This document shows, piece by piece, positions 1 to 7,938 of a stretch of 64,000 nucleotides of DNA. Below the pieces are notes generated by a model. That model was not told the DNA's origin. It did not search any database and worked only from the letters and a program-made list of their open reading frames with translations. Numbering within the stretch: the stretch's first letter is position 1; each line of letters starts with the position of its first letter. A program made the position numbers and the translations under genes. Origin of the DNA: Vondammii sp040505895 (GTDB lineage: Bacteria; Pseudomonadota; Gammaproteobacteria; Chromatiales; Chromatiaceae); NCBI GenBank assembly GCA_040505895.1, contig JBEVXU010000006.1, positions 82,798 through 146,797 on the forward strand, given 5' to 3'.

Positions 1-850
1 TCCAGGCATCCTTGGTCTCGGTCTGCTCCCCGGTCGCTTTGAAGGTCTCGAACTGGACATCACTCATTGATCCCGGCAGCTGCATGTCAGCCTCTGAGTA
101 GCTGAGCTCAGTCTCCAGGGTGGCACCATCCTCCAGCATCAAGCCATGCTTGAGGCTCAGTTGCTGGCTATCGAACTTGTTCCAGCGTCGCCAGCCGTTC
201 TCTACCTCACGGTGGGAGGCGGTGACGGAGAAGGCGTTGTCGTCATTTATTTCAGCGCCGTAACGGCCGTGGAGCATGCGGCTGCCATGCTCACCAACAC
301 CCACTTTTACGCGGTTGATGTTTTCATCAAAGACTGATTTGGAGATGATCTGGATGGTGCCACCTGCAGAACCACTGCCGTAGAGAGAGCCCGGTCCCTT
401 GGTGATCTCGATACGCTCGATATCCTGGGTGTCGATGAAATCAAAACGGGAGAAACTGTCAGGGTCGGTCATCGGCACACCGTCACGCAGGATCATGATC
501 TCACGGACGCCGTAGTTGGCCTTCTGGCCTGCGCCACGAATGATCAGCCTGACGTCGTAGCCACCGTTCTTGGAGTCGATCAAAACCCCCGGCGTTCCCT
601 GAATTGCATCCTTGATGTTGAACATCTTGGCGTTTTCAATCTTCTCCTCATCGATGACGCTGATCGCAGCAGAGACCTCCTTGGTGCCACGCTCTATGCG
701 AGAGGCGGTGACACTGATGGTGTCCACTGCCTCATCTGTGCCGGCTTCTTCGGCTTGTACGCTCTGTACGCTGGTGTAGCTCAGGGCTAGCAGTATGGCT
801 GAGGCTAGAGGGGTGAGTCGTGGTTGCTGTGGGAGGGCGATTTCTTTCAT
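1..850 (-). CDS. TonB-dependent outer-membrane receptor, N-terminal part (cut by window edge)
   Basis: The gene starts at the ATG at 850-848 and runs off the left edge, so only about 283 residues are visible. A signal peptide of about 33 residues (ends VQA) is followed by a TonB-box-like DTISVTAS and then a complete plug domain: IERGTKEVSAAISVI, the GVLIDSK segment, a LRDGVPMTDPDSFSR loop, and the family hallmark IERIEITKGPGSLYGSGS. The start of the beta-barrel follows. Such receptors take up siderophores, cobalamin or other scarce ligands across the outer membrane with TonB-ExbBD energy. The substrate cannot be told from this part. I saw no clear Fur box or cobalamin riboswitch upstream. AAGGCAG lies before the start codon as a ribosome site. 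Confidence 0.9.
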   Translation of the reverse strand, partial: MKEIALPQQPRLTPLASAILLALSYTSVQSVQAEEAGTDEAVDTISVTASRIERGTKEVSAAISVIDEEKIENAKMFNIKDAIQGTPGVLIDSKNGGYDVRLIIRGAGQKANYGVREIMILRDGVPMTDPDSFSRFDFIDTQDIERIEITKGPGSLYGSGSAGGTIQIISKSVFDENINRVKVGVGEHGSRMLHGRYGAEINDDNAFSVTASHREVENGWRRWNKFDSQQLSLKHGLMLEDGATLETELSYSEADMQLPGSMSDVQFETFKATGEQTETKDAW

Positions 851-1268
851 CGGATTACTGCCTTTTTTCTTTAAGTTGAATACCGAATAGTCAATGGGAA
901 AAATGGAAGATTAAGTCGTTTCGGAGGCAGGATGTTTGCAGAAACCGGGAGGTGATGCAAGCGACTAACCGTGATAAAAATCAATAAAAACATATGGATA
1001 GGTTATATGGCGCGATCTTTGTGTGATATCACGTATTTCTTTTTCAGTTCAAGCCGATGGATGTTGATGATGGTTTGTCGAGTGATGGATGGGGTGGGTT
1101 TGAGTGATAGCCAATAAGCCTATTGTAGGTGGGGTGTATTTGACCCCTTGTGAGTGCATCTGGTATATATGACAGAATTTTCCCGTCCAAAGACAAATAC
1201 GTTTGGGGTCACCGCTCAGAGTGAACCTATGTCTAGGGCCTCATTCAGTCGATATCGCAGGTTTGACT
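851..1268. other. Divergent intergenic region, receptor / cytochrome c4
   Basis: This 418-bp gap separates the minus-strand receptor from the plus-strand cytochrome. It holds a perfect 10-bp palindrome GTGATATCAC at 1023-1032 and the candidate promoter listed separately. No gene is seen. Confidence 0.5.
1140..1169 (+). promoter_or_regulatory. Candidate sigma-70 promoter of cytochrome c4
   Basis: TTGACC at 1140-1145 and TATATA at 1164-1169 are separated by 18 bp, about 100 bp upstream of the cytochrome start. The call rests on consensus match only. Confidence 0.4.
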
Positions 1269-1874
1269 ATGAATAAATGGCTAGTTTCAGTTTCTATCGT
1301 TTTGGCAATCAGTAGCGGTACCATTCAGGCCGCTGGCGACGCGGCGGCGGGCAAGACCAAATCCGCAACCTGTATGGCTTGCCATGGCCCTGATGGCAAC
1401 AGCCCCAATCCGATTTGGCCAAAACTGGCTGGACAGCATCCCAGCTACATTCAGAAGCAGATTGCTGATTTCAAGGCAGGTACCCGTAAAGATCCTCTGA
1501 TGACTGCCATGGCAATGCCTTTGGCTGATCAGGACGTGGCTGATCTGGCTGCTTACTTCTCCAGTCAGAATCAGAAAAGCGGCACCACTGCTCAGGCGCA
1601 GGCGGAGCTGGGTGGTAAAATTTACCGTGGCGGCAATGGTGCTACCGGTGTTGCCGCCTGTATGGCGTGCCACGGTCCTGCCGGACAGGGTAATCCAGGT
1701 GCGAACTTCCCTCGTATAGGCGGTCAGCACGCAGACTACCTGACGAAAGCCTTGAAAGATTTCCGTGGTGGTACTCGTGCCAATGATAACGGTGAAATGA
1801 TGAGAGGTGTTGTCGCCCGCATGACCGATGAAGAGATTGCTGCGGTTGCTCAGTATCTGCAGGGTCTGCGTTAA
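1269..1874 (+). CDS. Cytochrome c4, periplasmic di-heme electron carrier
   Basis: The product has 201 residues. A signal peptide (MNKWLVSVSIVLAISSG..., probable cleavage after QAA near residue 22) is followed by two homologous class I cytochrome c domains. Each has a heme site CMACH: Cys35/Cys38/His39 and Cys131/Cys134/His135. Distal methionines are available in TAMAMPL and in GEMMRGV. Size and two-domain layout fit cytochrome c4, which passes electrons from the bc1 complex to terminal oxidases. The ATG at 1269 is preferred to an upstream in-frame start at 1203 because it opens a proper signal peptide. The order cytochrome c4 - dsbA - EEP protein - GGDEF protein downstream is also known from pseudomonads. 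Confidence 0.93.
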   Translation: MNKWLVSVSIVLAISSGTIQAAGDAAAGKTKSATCMACHGPDGNSPNPIWPKLAGQHPSYIQKQIADFKAGTRKDPLMTAMAMPLADQDVADLAAYFSSQNQKSGTTAQAQAELGGKIYRGGNGATGVAACMACHGPAGQGNPGANFPRIGGQHADYLTKALKDFRGGTRANDNGEMMRGVVARMTDEEIAAVAQYLQGLR

Positions 1875-1915
1875 TTTCAGACGCTTTATAATAGTGGTTA
1901 GAACAGTTGGGGTAT

Positions 1916-2081
1916 CTTAGGGCTCACGAAACAATAACTCCCTGTTTTGGAACGTCGATCCATCCCGCCTGACTGCGTTGTGAAAACTTGAAATATATTG
2001 ATATTCCTGCGTTTTCACGCCTTGTCAGGCGGGCGCCTCGACGCTCCAAAATCAGGTACTTATTATCTCGCGAGCCCTTAG
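1916..2081. repeat. 166-bp imperfect palindrome (MITE-like element)
   Basis: Two arms of about 72 bp, roughly 80% matched, surround a short AT-rich centre near 1990-2010. Matched blocks running inward are AGGGCTC, AATAA, TTTTGGA, CGTCGA, CCCGCCTGA and GTGAAAAC; their complements return in order up to GAGCCCTTAG at the right end. There is no credible coding sequence inside. It lies 42 bp after the cytochrome c4 stop. It could be a miniature transposable element or a very large hairpin in the transcript. Confidence 0.75.
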
Positions 2082-2091
2082 GTACCCTCTG

Positions 2092-2118
2092 CAAAGGGCG
2101 GCCGATGGCCGCCCTTTG
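2092..2118. terminator. Strong GC-rich hairpin between cytochrome c4 and dsbA
   Basis: A perfect 12-bp stem (CAAAGGGCGGCC with its complement) closes a 3-base loop GAT. No T-run follows, so it may be a weak or Rho-assisted terminator, or an mRNA 3'-stabilising stem. Confidence 0.55.
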
Positions 2119-2272
2119 ACGTTTCCAGGTGGTTAACGAGAGGTTGTTTATTAGATAATTTTCTCCCACCGGTGAACCACCATCCGCCTCCAGGGTCGGA
2201 TAGCAATATATGGTCGGCTTTGCGCCCGCCTGATACTATCCTCCGACACCGTTCAGCTCCAAAGGTAATAAT

Positions 2273-2914
2273 ATGAAAAAAAGCGTCTGTACCCTGTTTC
2301 TGCTGCTAGCCTCCATGACCCTCTTTGCGCCCCTTCAGGCGTTGGGTGAACAGTTCAGAGAGGATGTGCACTACTCATTTATCATCCCTGAACAGCCTGG
2401 TGCCTCGGGTGACCGTGTGATGGTGATGGAGTTTTTCTGGTACGGCTGCTCCCACTGCTATTCACTAGAGCCCTTCCTGGAGAAGTGGCTGGAGACTAAA
2501 CCGGAGTACGTTGATTTTGTCCGCTTTCCGGCGTTGCTAAGCGGTCCCACCAGAATCCTTCATGGTAAGACCTTCTATGCACTGAAGATGATGGGGCTGG
2601 GTGACGGTCTGCATGAGAAGATATTCAGCGCCCTACATGATAAGGGTAAGGCCCTCAAGACGCAGGGTGAGATGGAAGCGTTTCTCGAAGAGCAGGGTGT
2701 GGCAGTAGATGAGTTCCGTAAGCTGATGAATTCCAATGCGGTCAAACTCCCGGTGAGGAGGGCGGCCAAACTTGCCAACAAATATGATGTTCATGGCGTC
2801 CCCGCCATAATCATTGATGGCAAATACAGTGTTGGCGGTCTCACCGGAAACATCATGATGCAGGTGACTGACCATTTGATTGAGAAGGTTCGTGCGGCAA
2901 AAGGCGTGAAATAA
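2273..2914 (+). CDS. dsbA: Thiol:disulfide interchange protein DsbA
   Basis: The product has 213 residues: a signal peptide (about 1-25), a thioredoxin fold with active site CSHC at residues 59-62 (after FFWYG), a helical insertion, and the cis-proline loop GVPAI with Pro about 177. DsbA oxidises cysteine pairs in exported proteins in the periplasm and is re-oxidised by DsbB. The dipeptide between the cysteines is SH, whereas E. coli DsbA has PH; the DsbA identity is still clear from WYGCxHC and length. The neighbouring cytochrome c4 gene fits the conserved gammaproteobacterial arrangement. It starts with ATG after AAAGG. Confidence 0.92.
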   Translation: MKKSVCTLFLLLASMTLFAPLQALGEQFREDVHYSFIIPEQPGASGDRVMVMEFFWYGCSHCYSLEPFLEKWLETKPEYVDFVRFPALLSGPTRILHGKTFYALKMMGLGDGLHEKIFSALHDKGKALKTQGEMEAFLEEQGVAVDEFRKLMNSNAVKLPVRRAAKLANKYDVHGVPAIIIDGKYSVGGLTGNIMMQVTDHLIEKVRAAKGVK

Positions 2915-3112
2915 CCGCCAGGATATCGTTTTGCTCACCCACCGGTGTAAATAGAGACTATGCTGAACAGTGAGTACCCACCCGGAATAGAGACTATTCG
3001 TCATCCCGGCGCACGACCGCTTGGATGCGGGAGGCAGAGCGACGCAGGAGGCCAAAGCCGAGGCCGTGATGATGGGTCGGCTTTGGTAGATATTTCGTGG
3101 AATATTTTGTTT

Positions 3113-3274
3113 AAGGAGTCACTGATTAAGTCTGGTTAGATTTAGGCTGAGATAAAATTGTTCCAATTTGTTTCGACGTGAGCGGTAATAGCTATTCTAT
3201 TGCTGCGATCTTCGGAGCGAATTGGGGCGATTTTAGCCAGCATAAAGCAATCATGACTTGATCAGAGTCTCCTT
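3113..3274. repeat. Inverted-repeat element, family A, long copy (162 bp)
   Basis: The left end reads AAGGAGTCACTGATTAAGTC and the right end is its near complement (TCATGACTTGATCAGAGTCT then CCTT). The same ends occur at 3276-3338 and 15809-15870. The interior (about 115 bp) has no coding potential. Confidence 0.7.
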
Positions 3275-3275
3275 C

Positions 3276-3338
3276 AAGGAGTCACTGAGTAAACCTGAGA
3301 GCAAGGCAGCTGCTCATGGTTTATTCAGAAGTTTCTTT
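3276..3338. repeat. Inverted-repeat element, family A, short copy (63 bp)
   Basis: It begins one base after the preceding copy, with AAGGAGTCACTGAGTAAACC, and ends with the near complement (GGTTTATTCAGAAG then TTTCTTT). It is nearly the same length as the copy at 15809-15870. The two copies here lie in tandem and fill most of the 485-bp gap between dsbA and the EEP gene. Confidence 0.65.
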
Positions 3339-3399
3339 AATAACTGCCATGTAGACTTAACCTGTTGAATAATAGACATAGTCAGTGCCGAGGGATTAC

Positions 3400-4152
3400 T
3401 TGAAGCGCCTGAAATTGCTCAGTTACAATATCCAGACGGGGGTCGATACTCAGCACTACCGGGAGTACGTAACCCAAAGCTGGAAGCAGGTACTGCCTCA
3501 TCGCGAACGAATTGGTAACCTCGACCGCATTGCCGATGTCATCAAGGGCTATGATCTTGTCGGGCTTCAGGAGGTGGATTCCGGGAGTCTGCGCACCGGC
3601 TTTGTCGATCAGACCGCTTACCTTGCCAGTCAGGCAGGGTTTCCCCACTGGTACAAACAGGTAAATCGCAACCTCGGCAAGCTGGCGCAACACAGCAATG
3701 GTTTGTTGAGCAGAATGAAACCGAGCCACATTAGTGAATACAAGCTTCCCGGGTTGCCGGGGCGCGGCGCAATACTGTGCAATTTCGGTGGCGATGAGGG
3801 ACTGTCGATATGCATTATCCATCTGGCGCTTGGGCGGCGGGCACGTCTTAAACAGGTCGCCTTTGTCAGCGAACTGGTCAAGGGGCTTCGTCATGTGGTT
3901 ATAATGGGTGATCTGAACTGCAGCTGCATGTCAAAGGAGTTGCGCTACCTTACTGAGAGCGCCAACCTCCACGAACCTGTATGCGATAGGAGCACTTTCC
4001 CCAGCTGGCAGCCGGCGCGAAAACTTGATCATATTCTGGTCTCGGAGACGCTGTCGGTGGAAAATGCTCGTGTGGTTGATTACCCGTTGTCAGATCATCT
4101 ACCGATTGGCATAGATATCATTATTCCAGAGGGGCTTGATCTGGCGGCATAG
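3400..4152 (+). CDS. Endonuclease/exonuclease/phosphatase (EEP) fold protein
   Basis: The product has about 250 residues. Fold motifs: KLLSYNIQTG at the N terminus (metal-site Asn), LVGLQEVDSG (catalytic Glu), VIMGDLNC (Asp/Asn pair), and DHILVSE plus YPLSDHLPI at the C terminus (His-Asp). Members of this superfamily hydrolyse phosphodiester or phosphomonoester bonds in nucleic acids, inositol phosphates or sphingolipids; the substrate is not evident. No signal peptide is seen. Start: a GTG at 3385 has no ribosome site, while a TTG at 3400 has CGAGGGA a few bases upstream and gives a protein beginning at KRLKLLSYN, so I prefer 3400. The diguanylate cyclase gene begins 15 bp downstream, so the two are probably co-transcribed. 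Confidence 0.85.
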   Translation: MKRLKLLSYNIQTGVDTQHYREYVTQSWKQVLPHRERIGNLDRIADVIKGYDLVGLQEVDSGSLRTGFVDQTAYLASQAGFPHWYKQVNRNLGKLAQHSNGLLSRMKPSHISEYKLPGLPGRGAILCNFGGDEGLSICIIHLALGRRARLKQVAFVSELVKGLRHVVIMGDLNCSCMSKELRYLTESANLHEPVCDRSTFPSWQPARKLDHILVSETLSVENARVVDYPLSDHLPIGIDIIIPEGLDLAA

Positions 4153-4167
4153 GCATGGAGAGTCATT

Positions 4168-5706
4168 TTGGACTGGAAAGAGCGCTGTCTTCAACTCGAA
4201 CAACAACACTCTGCTGAACTTGATCGTGCCGATGAGAGTGAAAGCCGGTTACGCCGTGCTCTGGTGCAGCTGACCCTCGCCGCTGACGGTCTCGATCCAC
4301 TGCTCGATCCTCATCTTGCATTACTGCGGCAGGCTGTCCGAGCCCCGTCCGGGGCGGATGCCGATAGTCGGTTGAGCGGAATCATCGATACCCTTATCAG
4401 GAGCGGCACTGCCTCATCCGGCTCCCCCCCCCTGAGCGGCGCCGATCTGTTCAATCGTATCCAGCAACGCATTCATCAGCAGTCGGGTAGTACCGAGCGG
4501 CTGAAGTTACTGGCTCAAGATATGGTGAGTAATCCAGCGGCGGTGACCGATAATCAGCTTGATGAACTGCTGAAACTACTTGCCACCGGCAAGTCGACGA
4601 GTCCCCGGAAGGGGATATTGAGCAATCTCCTCGCCGGTGGCAGGAAGCCATCCGGTGACGGGGAGGGAATACGACCGAATCAGCAGCTGTTGGCGTTGCT
4701 GGAGAAACAGAGCTGGCCGGGGCAGCTGACCAGTGAGGTCGCTGAACTGGCAGCCGGTCTCGATAGCGAAAAGGATGAAGGTGCCTGGGTCGGGGTTATG
4801 GGGCAACTTTTCTCACTGCTGGCGGGTAGTCTTAGCTATACCCATTCTGAAATTATCGCCACCGAGGATTTCCTGGACGGGTTGACGGCAAAGCAGCGGC
4901 AGATTGACCAGCAGGTCAATGATGGCCACCAGTTGCGCGAAAAGTCGTTTGAAGATGCTCAGACGCTGAATCAGGTGATCTCAGAACAGACCGGAGGGAT
5001 ACGCCAGGGGATAGCCTCAGCTGGTACGCTGGACCAACTCCAGGAGGGGGTGGCAGGGTGTCTGGATGCCATCGAAGGAGAAATGGCCTCCTATATCGAG
5101 ACAGAGGAACAGCTCCACCGCCTGGCTGGGGATAATGAACGAAAATTGCGGGAGCGACTCCATGAGGTGGAGCGTGAGAGCCTGGAACTGCAGAGGAAGG
5201 TGGTCGATGCCCACATTCAGGCAACCACAGATTCACTTACCGGCCTGCCCAATCGCATGGCTTATGATGAGAGGCTGGCCCAGGAGTTTGCCCGCTGGAA
5301 GCGCTTTGGTGAGCCCCTGACCCTGTTGATGTGGGACGTGGATAACTTCAAGCAGATCAATGATCGCTTTGGACACAAATCCGGGGATAGAGCACTGGTT
5401 GCCATCGGGCAGGCGATGAAAAAACGACTGCGCGAGACCGATTTTATTGCGCGCTATGGTGGCGAGGAGTTCGTCGTCCTGCTTACCGGTGCCAACAAGG
5501 CGGCTGCTGAAACGCTCGCTGACCAGATTCGGCTCGAAGTTCAGGGGAGTGGCCTTCACTCCGGCAACAAGCGGATTGAGGTGACGGCCTCCTGCGGGCT
5601 CAGTGTTTTTACCGGTGAAGATGTGCCGGAGGATGTCTTTGTGCGGGCCGACAAGGCTCTTTACCAGGCCAAGCGGCAGGGAAAAAACTGTTTTGTCAGC
5701 GGCTAA
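4168..5706 (+). CDS. Diguanylate cyclase, DgcP-like (N-terminal coiled region + GGDEF)
   Basis: The product has 512 residues. Residues 1-about 350 are soluble and helical with long coiled-coil stretches and no membrane segment. The C-terminal GGDEF domain begins at DSLTGLPNRMAYDERL and has metal residues in WDVDNFKQINDRFGH. The signature RYGGEEF is at about 429-435, with an inhibitory I-site RETD five residues before GGEEF. It should make c-di-GMP and be product-inhibited. The TTG start is supported by GGAGAG 7 bases upstream. Position after dsbA and the EEP gene matches the locus of the Pseudomonas cyclase DgcP (PA5487), which is polar and tied to biofilm formation; that equivalence is inferred from synteny and layout. 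Its stop overlaps the convergent zinc-ribbon gene. Confidence 0.9.
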   Translation: MDWKERCLQLEQQHSAELDRADESESRLRRALVQLTLAADGLDPLLDPHLALLRQAVRAPSGADADSRLSGIIDTLIRSGTASSGSPPLSGADLFNRIQQRIHQQSGSTERLKLLAQDMVSNPAAVTDNQLDELLKLLATGKSTSPRKGILSNLLAGGRKPSGDGEGIRPNQQLLALLEKQSWPGQLTSEVAELAAGLDSEKDEGAWVGVMGQLFSLLAGSLSYTHSEIIATEDFLDGLTAKQRQIDQQVNDGHQLREKSFEDAQTLNQVISEQTGGIRQGIASAGTLDQLQEGVAGCLDAIEGEMASYIETEEQLHRLAGDNERKLRERLHEVERESLELQRKVVDAHIQATTDSLTGLPNRMAYDERLAQEFARWKRFGEPLTLLMWDVDNFKQINDRFGHKSGDRALVAIGQAMKKRLRETDFIARYGGEEFVVLLTGANKAAAETLADQIRLEVQGSGLHSGNKRIEVTASCGLSVFTGEDVPEDVFVRADKALYQAKRQGKNCFVSG

Positions 5707-6293
5707 AACAGTGCCTGTACTCCCTTGCCGGACTGAATCTGTGGCTCTTGAGCATAGAAGTAGCTCCACTCATCTCCCATTTCAGACAGCTTGTTGAGTA
5801 GCTCCGGCAGGGGCACCGCCTCGCTGGGAAATATCCCCGGAATCACCACAAAAAGACGGCTAAAACCGGCCTGTTGACGCCACTTCAATTCGGCGGGCTC
5901 CAGCGGTCGGCTGCAGTTTGGACACTCCCAGCCCGTTGGGGCAGCCTCATCGGTTAACCTGTTAAGCCAGTCGCCAATCCCTTTGCCACAACCGGGACAG
6001 CGGGGTGGTCTGGTATTTTTCCCAAAGAGCAGTCTGGGGGCGTCCGAGGTAAGCAGCAGCCGGATATGGCAGTAGTCCAGGTCATTCTTATCCTTTGGCT
6101 CCATACGTACAAAGGGTGAGCAGCCGAGAAAGGTGATCAACTGCAGAAAGCGCTCCCCTGTGAAGTAGACATACTCTTCATCTTGCTGTCGATCGCCGGC
6201 CAGCCCCATCTCCACCAACAGTTTAGCCAGTGTATCAACAGATGGTGTAGCCGTGGAGTTGGTGGGGTAAAGGATCAGGTTGCCGCTGCTCAT
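5703..6293 (-). CDS. Conserved hypothetical protein with zinc ribbon
   Basis: The product has 196 residues and is soluble. Two cysteine pairs, CPGC (about residue 100) and CPNC (about residue 125), form a plausible four-Cys zinc ribbon. The C-terminal third is hydrophobic/mixed (FSRLFVVIPGIFPSE). I do not recognise a function. It is convergent with the cyclase gene, sharing 4 bp at the stop codons (TAA at 5704-5706 and, on the other strand, TAG at 5705-5703). The ATG start at 6293 has only a weak ribosome site (GGAC). Confidence 0.75.
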   Translation of the reverse strand: MSSGNLILYPTNSTATPSVDTLAKLLVEMGLAGDRQQDEEYVYFTGERFLQLITFLGCSPFVRMEPKDKNDLDYCHIRLLLTSDAPRLLFGKNTRPPRCPGCGKGIGDWLNRLTDEAAPTGWECPNCSRPLEPAELKWRQQAGFSRLFVVIPGIFPSEAVPLPELLNKLSEMGDEWSYFYAQEPQIQSGKGVQALF

Positions 6294-6450
6294 AATGGGG
6301 TCCGTGCTATATACCAGGTAAAAAACCGAGCTGTAAGTAGTTGCCTGTGGGGTTCATACTGCTTTTTTCAGGCGGATAAGATAACATCCCTGCAACTTTT
6401 TGGTCAGTTCCACTCTCCCGTAGGGCGCATTGCGCCGAAAGTATAATTCC

Positions 6451-6684
6451 ATGAAGCGTCTGCTGATCCTGCTGGTGAAGGTCTATAGCTACCTCATCAG
6501 CCCATTTCTCGGCAACAACTGCCGTTATTACCCCACCTGCTCTGAGTATGCCCAGGAGGCGATAGAGCGCCATGGTGCCTTGGCGGGGGTGTGGCTGGCA
6601 ATCAAGCGTATATCCCGCTGCCACCCATTCCATGAAGGGGGTGTCGATCCGGTGCCTGAACCGAAGAAGAAGCATCGCCACTGA
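6451..6684 (+). CDS. yidD: Membrane protein insertion efficiency factor YidD
   Basis: The product has 77 residues. It has the full family pattern: KRLLILLVKVYSYLISPFLG, then CRYYPTCSEYA, then AIERHG, and finally RISRCHPFHEGGVDPVPE. YidD is a small inner-membrane-associated protein that aids YidC-dependent insertion. The ATG at 6451 gives a normal N terminus; an upstream TTG at 6430 would add MRRKYNS and is less likely. In most bacteria yidD lies between rnpA and yidC, but here neither is adjacent, so the gene has moved away from its usual operon. A TATAAT at 6442-6447 lies just before the start, too close to be the usual promoter unless the transcript is nearly leaderless. Confidence 0.93.
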   Translation: MKRLLILLVKVYSYLISPFLGNNCRYYPTCSEYAQEAIERHGALAGVWLAIKRISRCHPFHEGGVDPVPEPKKKHRH

Positions 6685-6770
6685 GGTGGTCACTACACTT
6701 CAGGCTAAGCAATTTCCACTGGAATCAGCAGGTTGACTTTCCTTGGCCGGGGTGGTGTTGTGAACACCCC

Positions 6771-7862
6771 ATGGAACAGTTTCTCAACAACAGTTTGGCA
6801 TTGGCGCTCGACTCCGCCCCCTGGCTGCTTTTCGGTCTGCTGGCGGCGGGCTTGATACGCGCCTGGCTGCCGATGGATCTGGTGGGGCGTTCCCTTGGTG
6901 GCAGTGGCTTTGGGCCGGTGGTGCGAGCGGCGCTGATCGGGGCACCCCTGCCGCTCTGCTCATGCTCTACGTTGCCTGCAGCCTTCTCCCTGCGTCGTTC
7001 GGGTGCTTCGCGGGCATCCACAACCTCCTTCCTTATTGCCACGCCCGAGACCGGCGTAGATTCAGTGGCACTCTCATGGGTGCTGCTGGGGCCGTTTCTG
7101 GCAACTGTTCGGCCATTGGCGGCGGTGCTGTCGGCCGTTACCGCCGGTTTGATGGTGGGGGCTACAGAGGTTGGTGACAGGAGACCTGAAATTGGTGAAG
7201 TAATTCCAACCTCCTCTTGCAGCAGCTCAAGCAGTTGCGGCTGTGCCGCAGTGGGGGAAGTGAAGATTGAGTCGCCGGGCCTGTTACACCGCACACTTGA
7301 TGGCATTGTCTACGCCTTTACCGATCTCCTGGATGATCTCTCCCTGTGGCTCACTGTAGGTATTCTGGCAGCCGGGCTGGTGGTGACGTTGGCGCCTCCC
7401 GGCCTATTGGTGGAGTGGGGCAGTGGCCTACCGGCGATGTTGCTGATTATGCTGATCTCCGTACCGATGTATGTCTGTGCCACCGCCAGTACACCACTGG
7501 CCCTCGCCATGCTCTATGCCGGAGTCTCTCCCGGCACTGTGCTGGTGTTTCTACTGGCGGGGCCGGCAACCAATCTTGCGGGGCTGATGCTGGTGAAACG
7601 GGAACTGGGGAAGGAGGCGCTGCTTGCCTATCTCGCCGGTATCTGTGGGGCCAGTCTCCTGCTGGGCTTGCTGCTCGATGGTGCAGTTACGCTATTCGCC
7701 TTTGATCCTCTGATGGGCATGTCTCAAAGCGGCGGTGCTGAAGAGGAGGCGGGGCTTATCTCCATGTTCAGTCTGTTACTGCTGGTGGTGCTGGCGATAA
7801 AACCCCTGCGCCGCCGGTTAGCCGGTGATAAGGGCGGGGATGACGGTAGTTGCTGTGGGTAG
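6771..7862 (+). CDS. Permease of the SO_0444/ArsP-like (DUF318) family
   Basis: The product has 363 residues in two halves of about four membrane segments each. The hallmark PLPLCSCSTLP is near residue 65, followed by RRSGASRASTTSFLIATPETG, and a matching second half has VPMYVCATASTPLALA. A Cys/Ser-rich cytoplasmic loop near 150 (TSSCSSSSSCGCAAVG) and a C-terminal CCG look metal-binding. Family members export copper/zinc or organoarsenicals; the CSCS motif and Cys loop favour soft metals, but the substrate is inferred. It begins with ATG in a 70-bp gap after yidD. Codon use matches its neighbours. Confidence 0.82.
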   Translation: MEQFLNNSLALALDSAPWLLFGLLAAGLIRAWLPMDLVGRSLGGSGFGPVVRAALIGAPLPLCSCSTLPAAFSLRRSGASRASTTSFLIATPETGVDSVALSWVLLGPFLATVRPLAAVLSAVTAGLMVGATEVGDRRPEIGEVIPTSSCSSSSSCGCAAVGEVKIESPGLLHRTLDGIVYAFTDLLDDLSLWLTVGILAAGLVVTLAPPGLLVEWGSGLPAMLLIMLISVPMYVCATASTPLALAMLYAGVSPGTVLVFLLAGPATNLAGLMLVKRELGKEALLAYLAGICGASLLLGLLLDGAVTLFAFDPLMGMSQSGGAEEEAGLISMFSLLLLVVLAIKPLRRRLAGDKGGDDGSCCG

Positions 7863-7938
7863 TCTGATTTTTATAAGCGCTGTGATTTTTCCTGTTATTA
7901 CGCTATAAATCCTGGCTGGTTGGCTCAGGAATATCACA

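Noticed and set aside
146..337. Small plus-strand frame inside the TonB-dependent receptor
   Set aside because: It is opposite a well-supported receptor plug/barrel coding sequence.
1023..1032. GTGATATCAC as a CRP or FNR site
   Set aside because: The half-site spacing fits neither CRP (TGTGA-N6-TCACA) nor FNR (TTGAT-N4-ATCAA).
1924..2169. An 81-codon minus-strand frame after cytochrome c4
   Set aside because: It lies inside the 166-bp palindrome and hairpin and has no family pattern.
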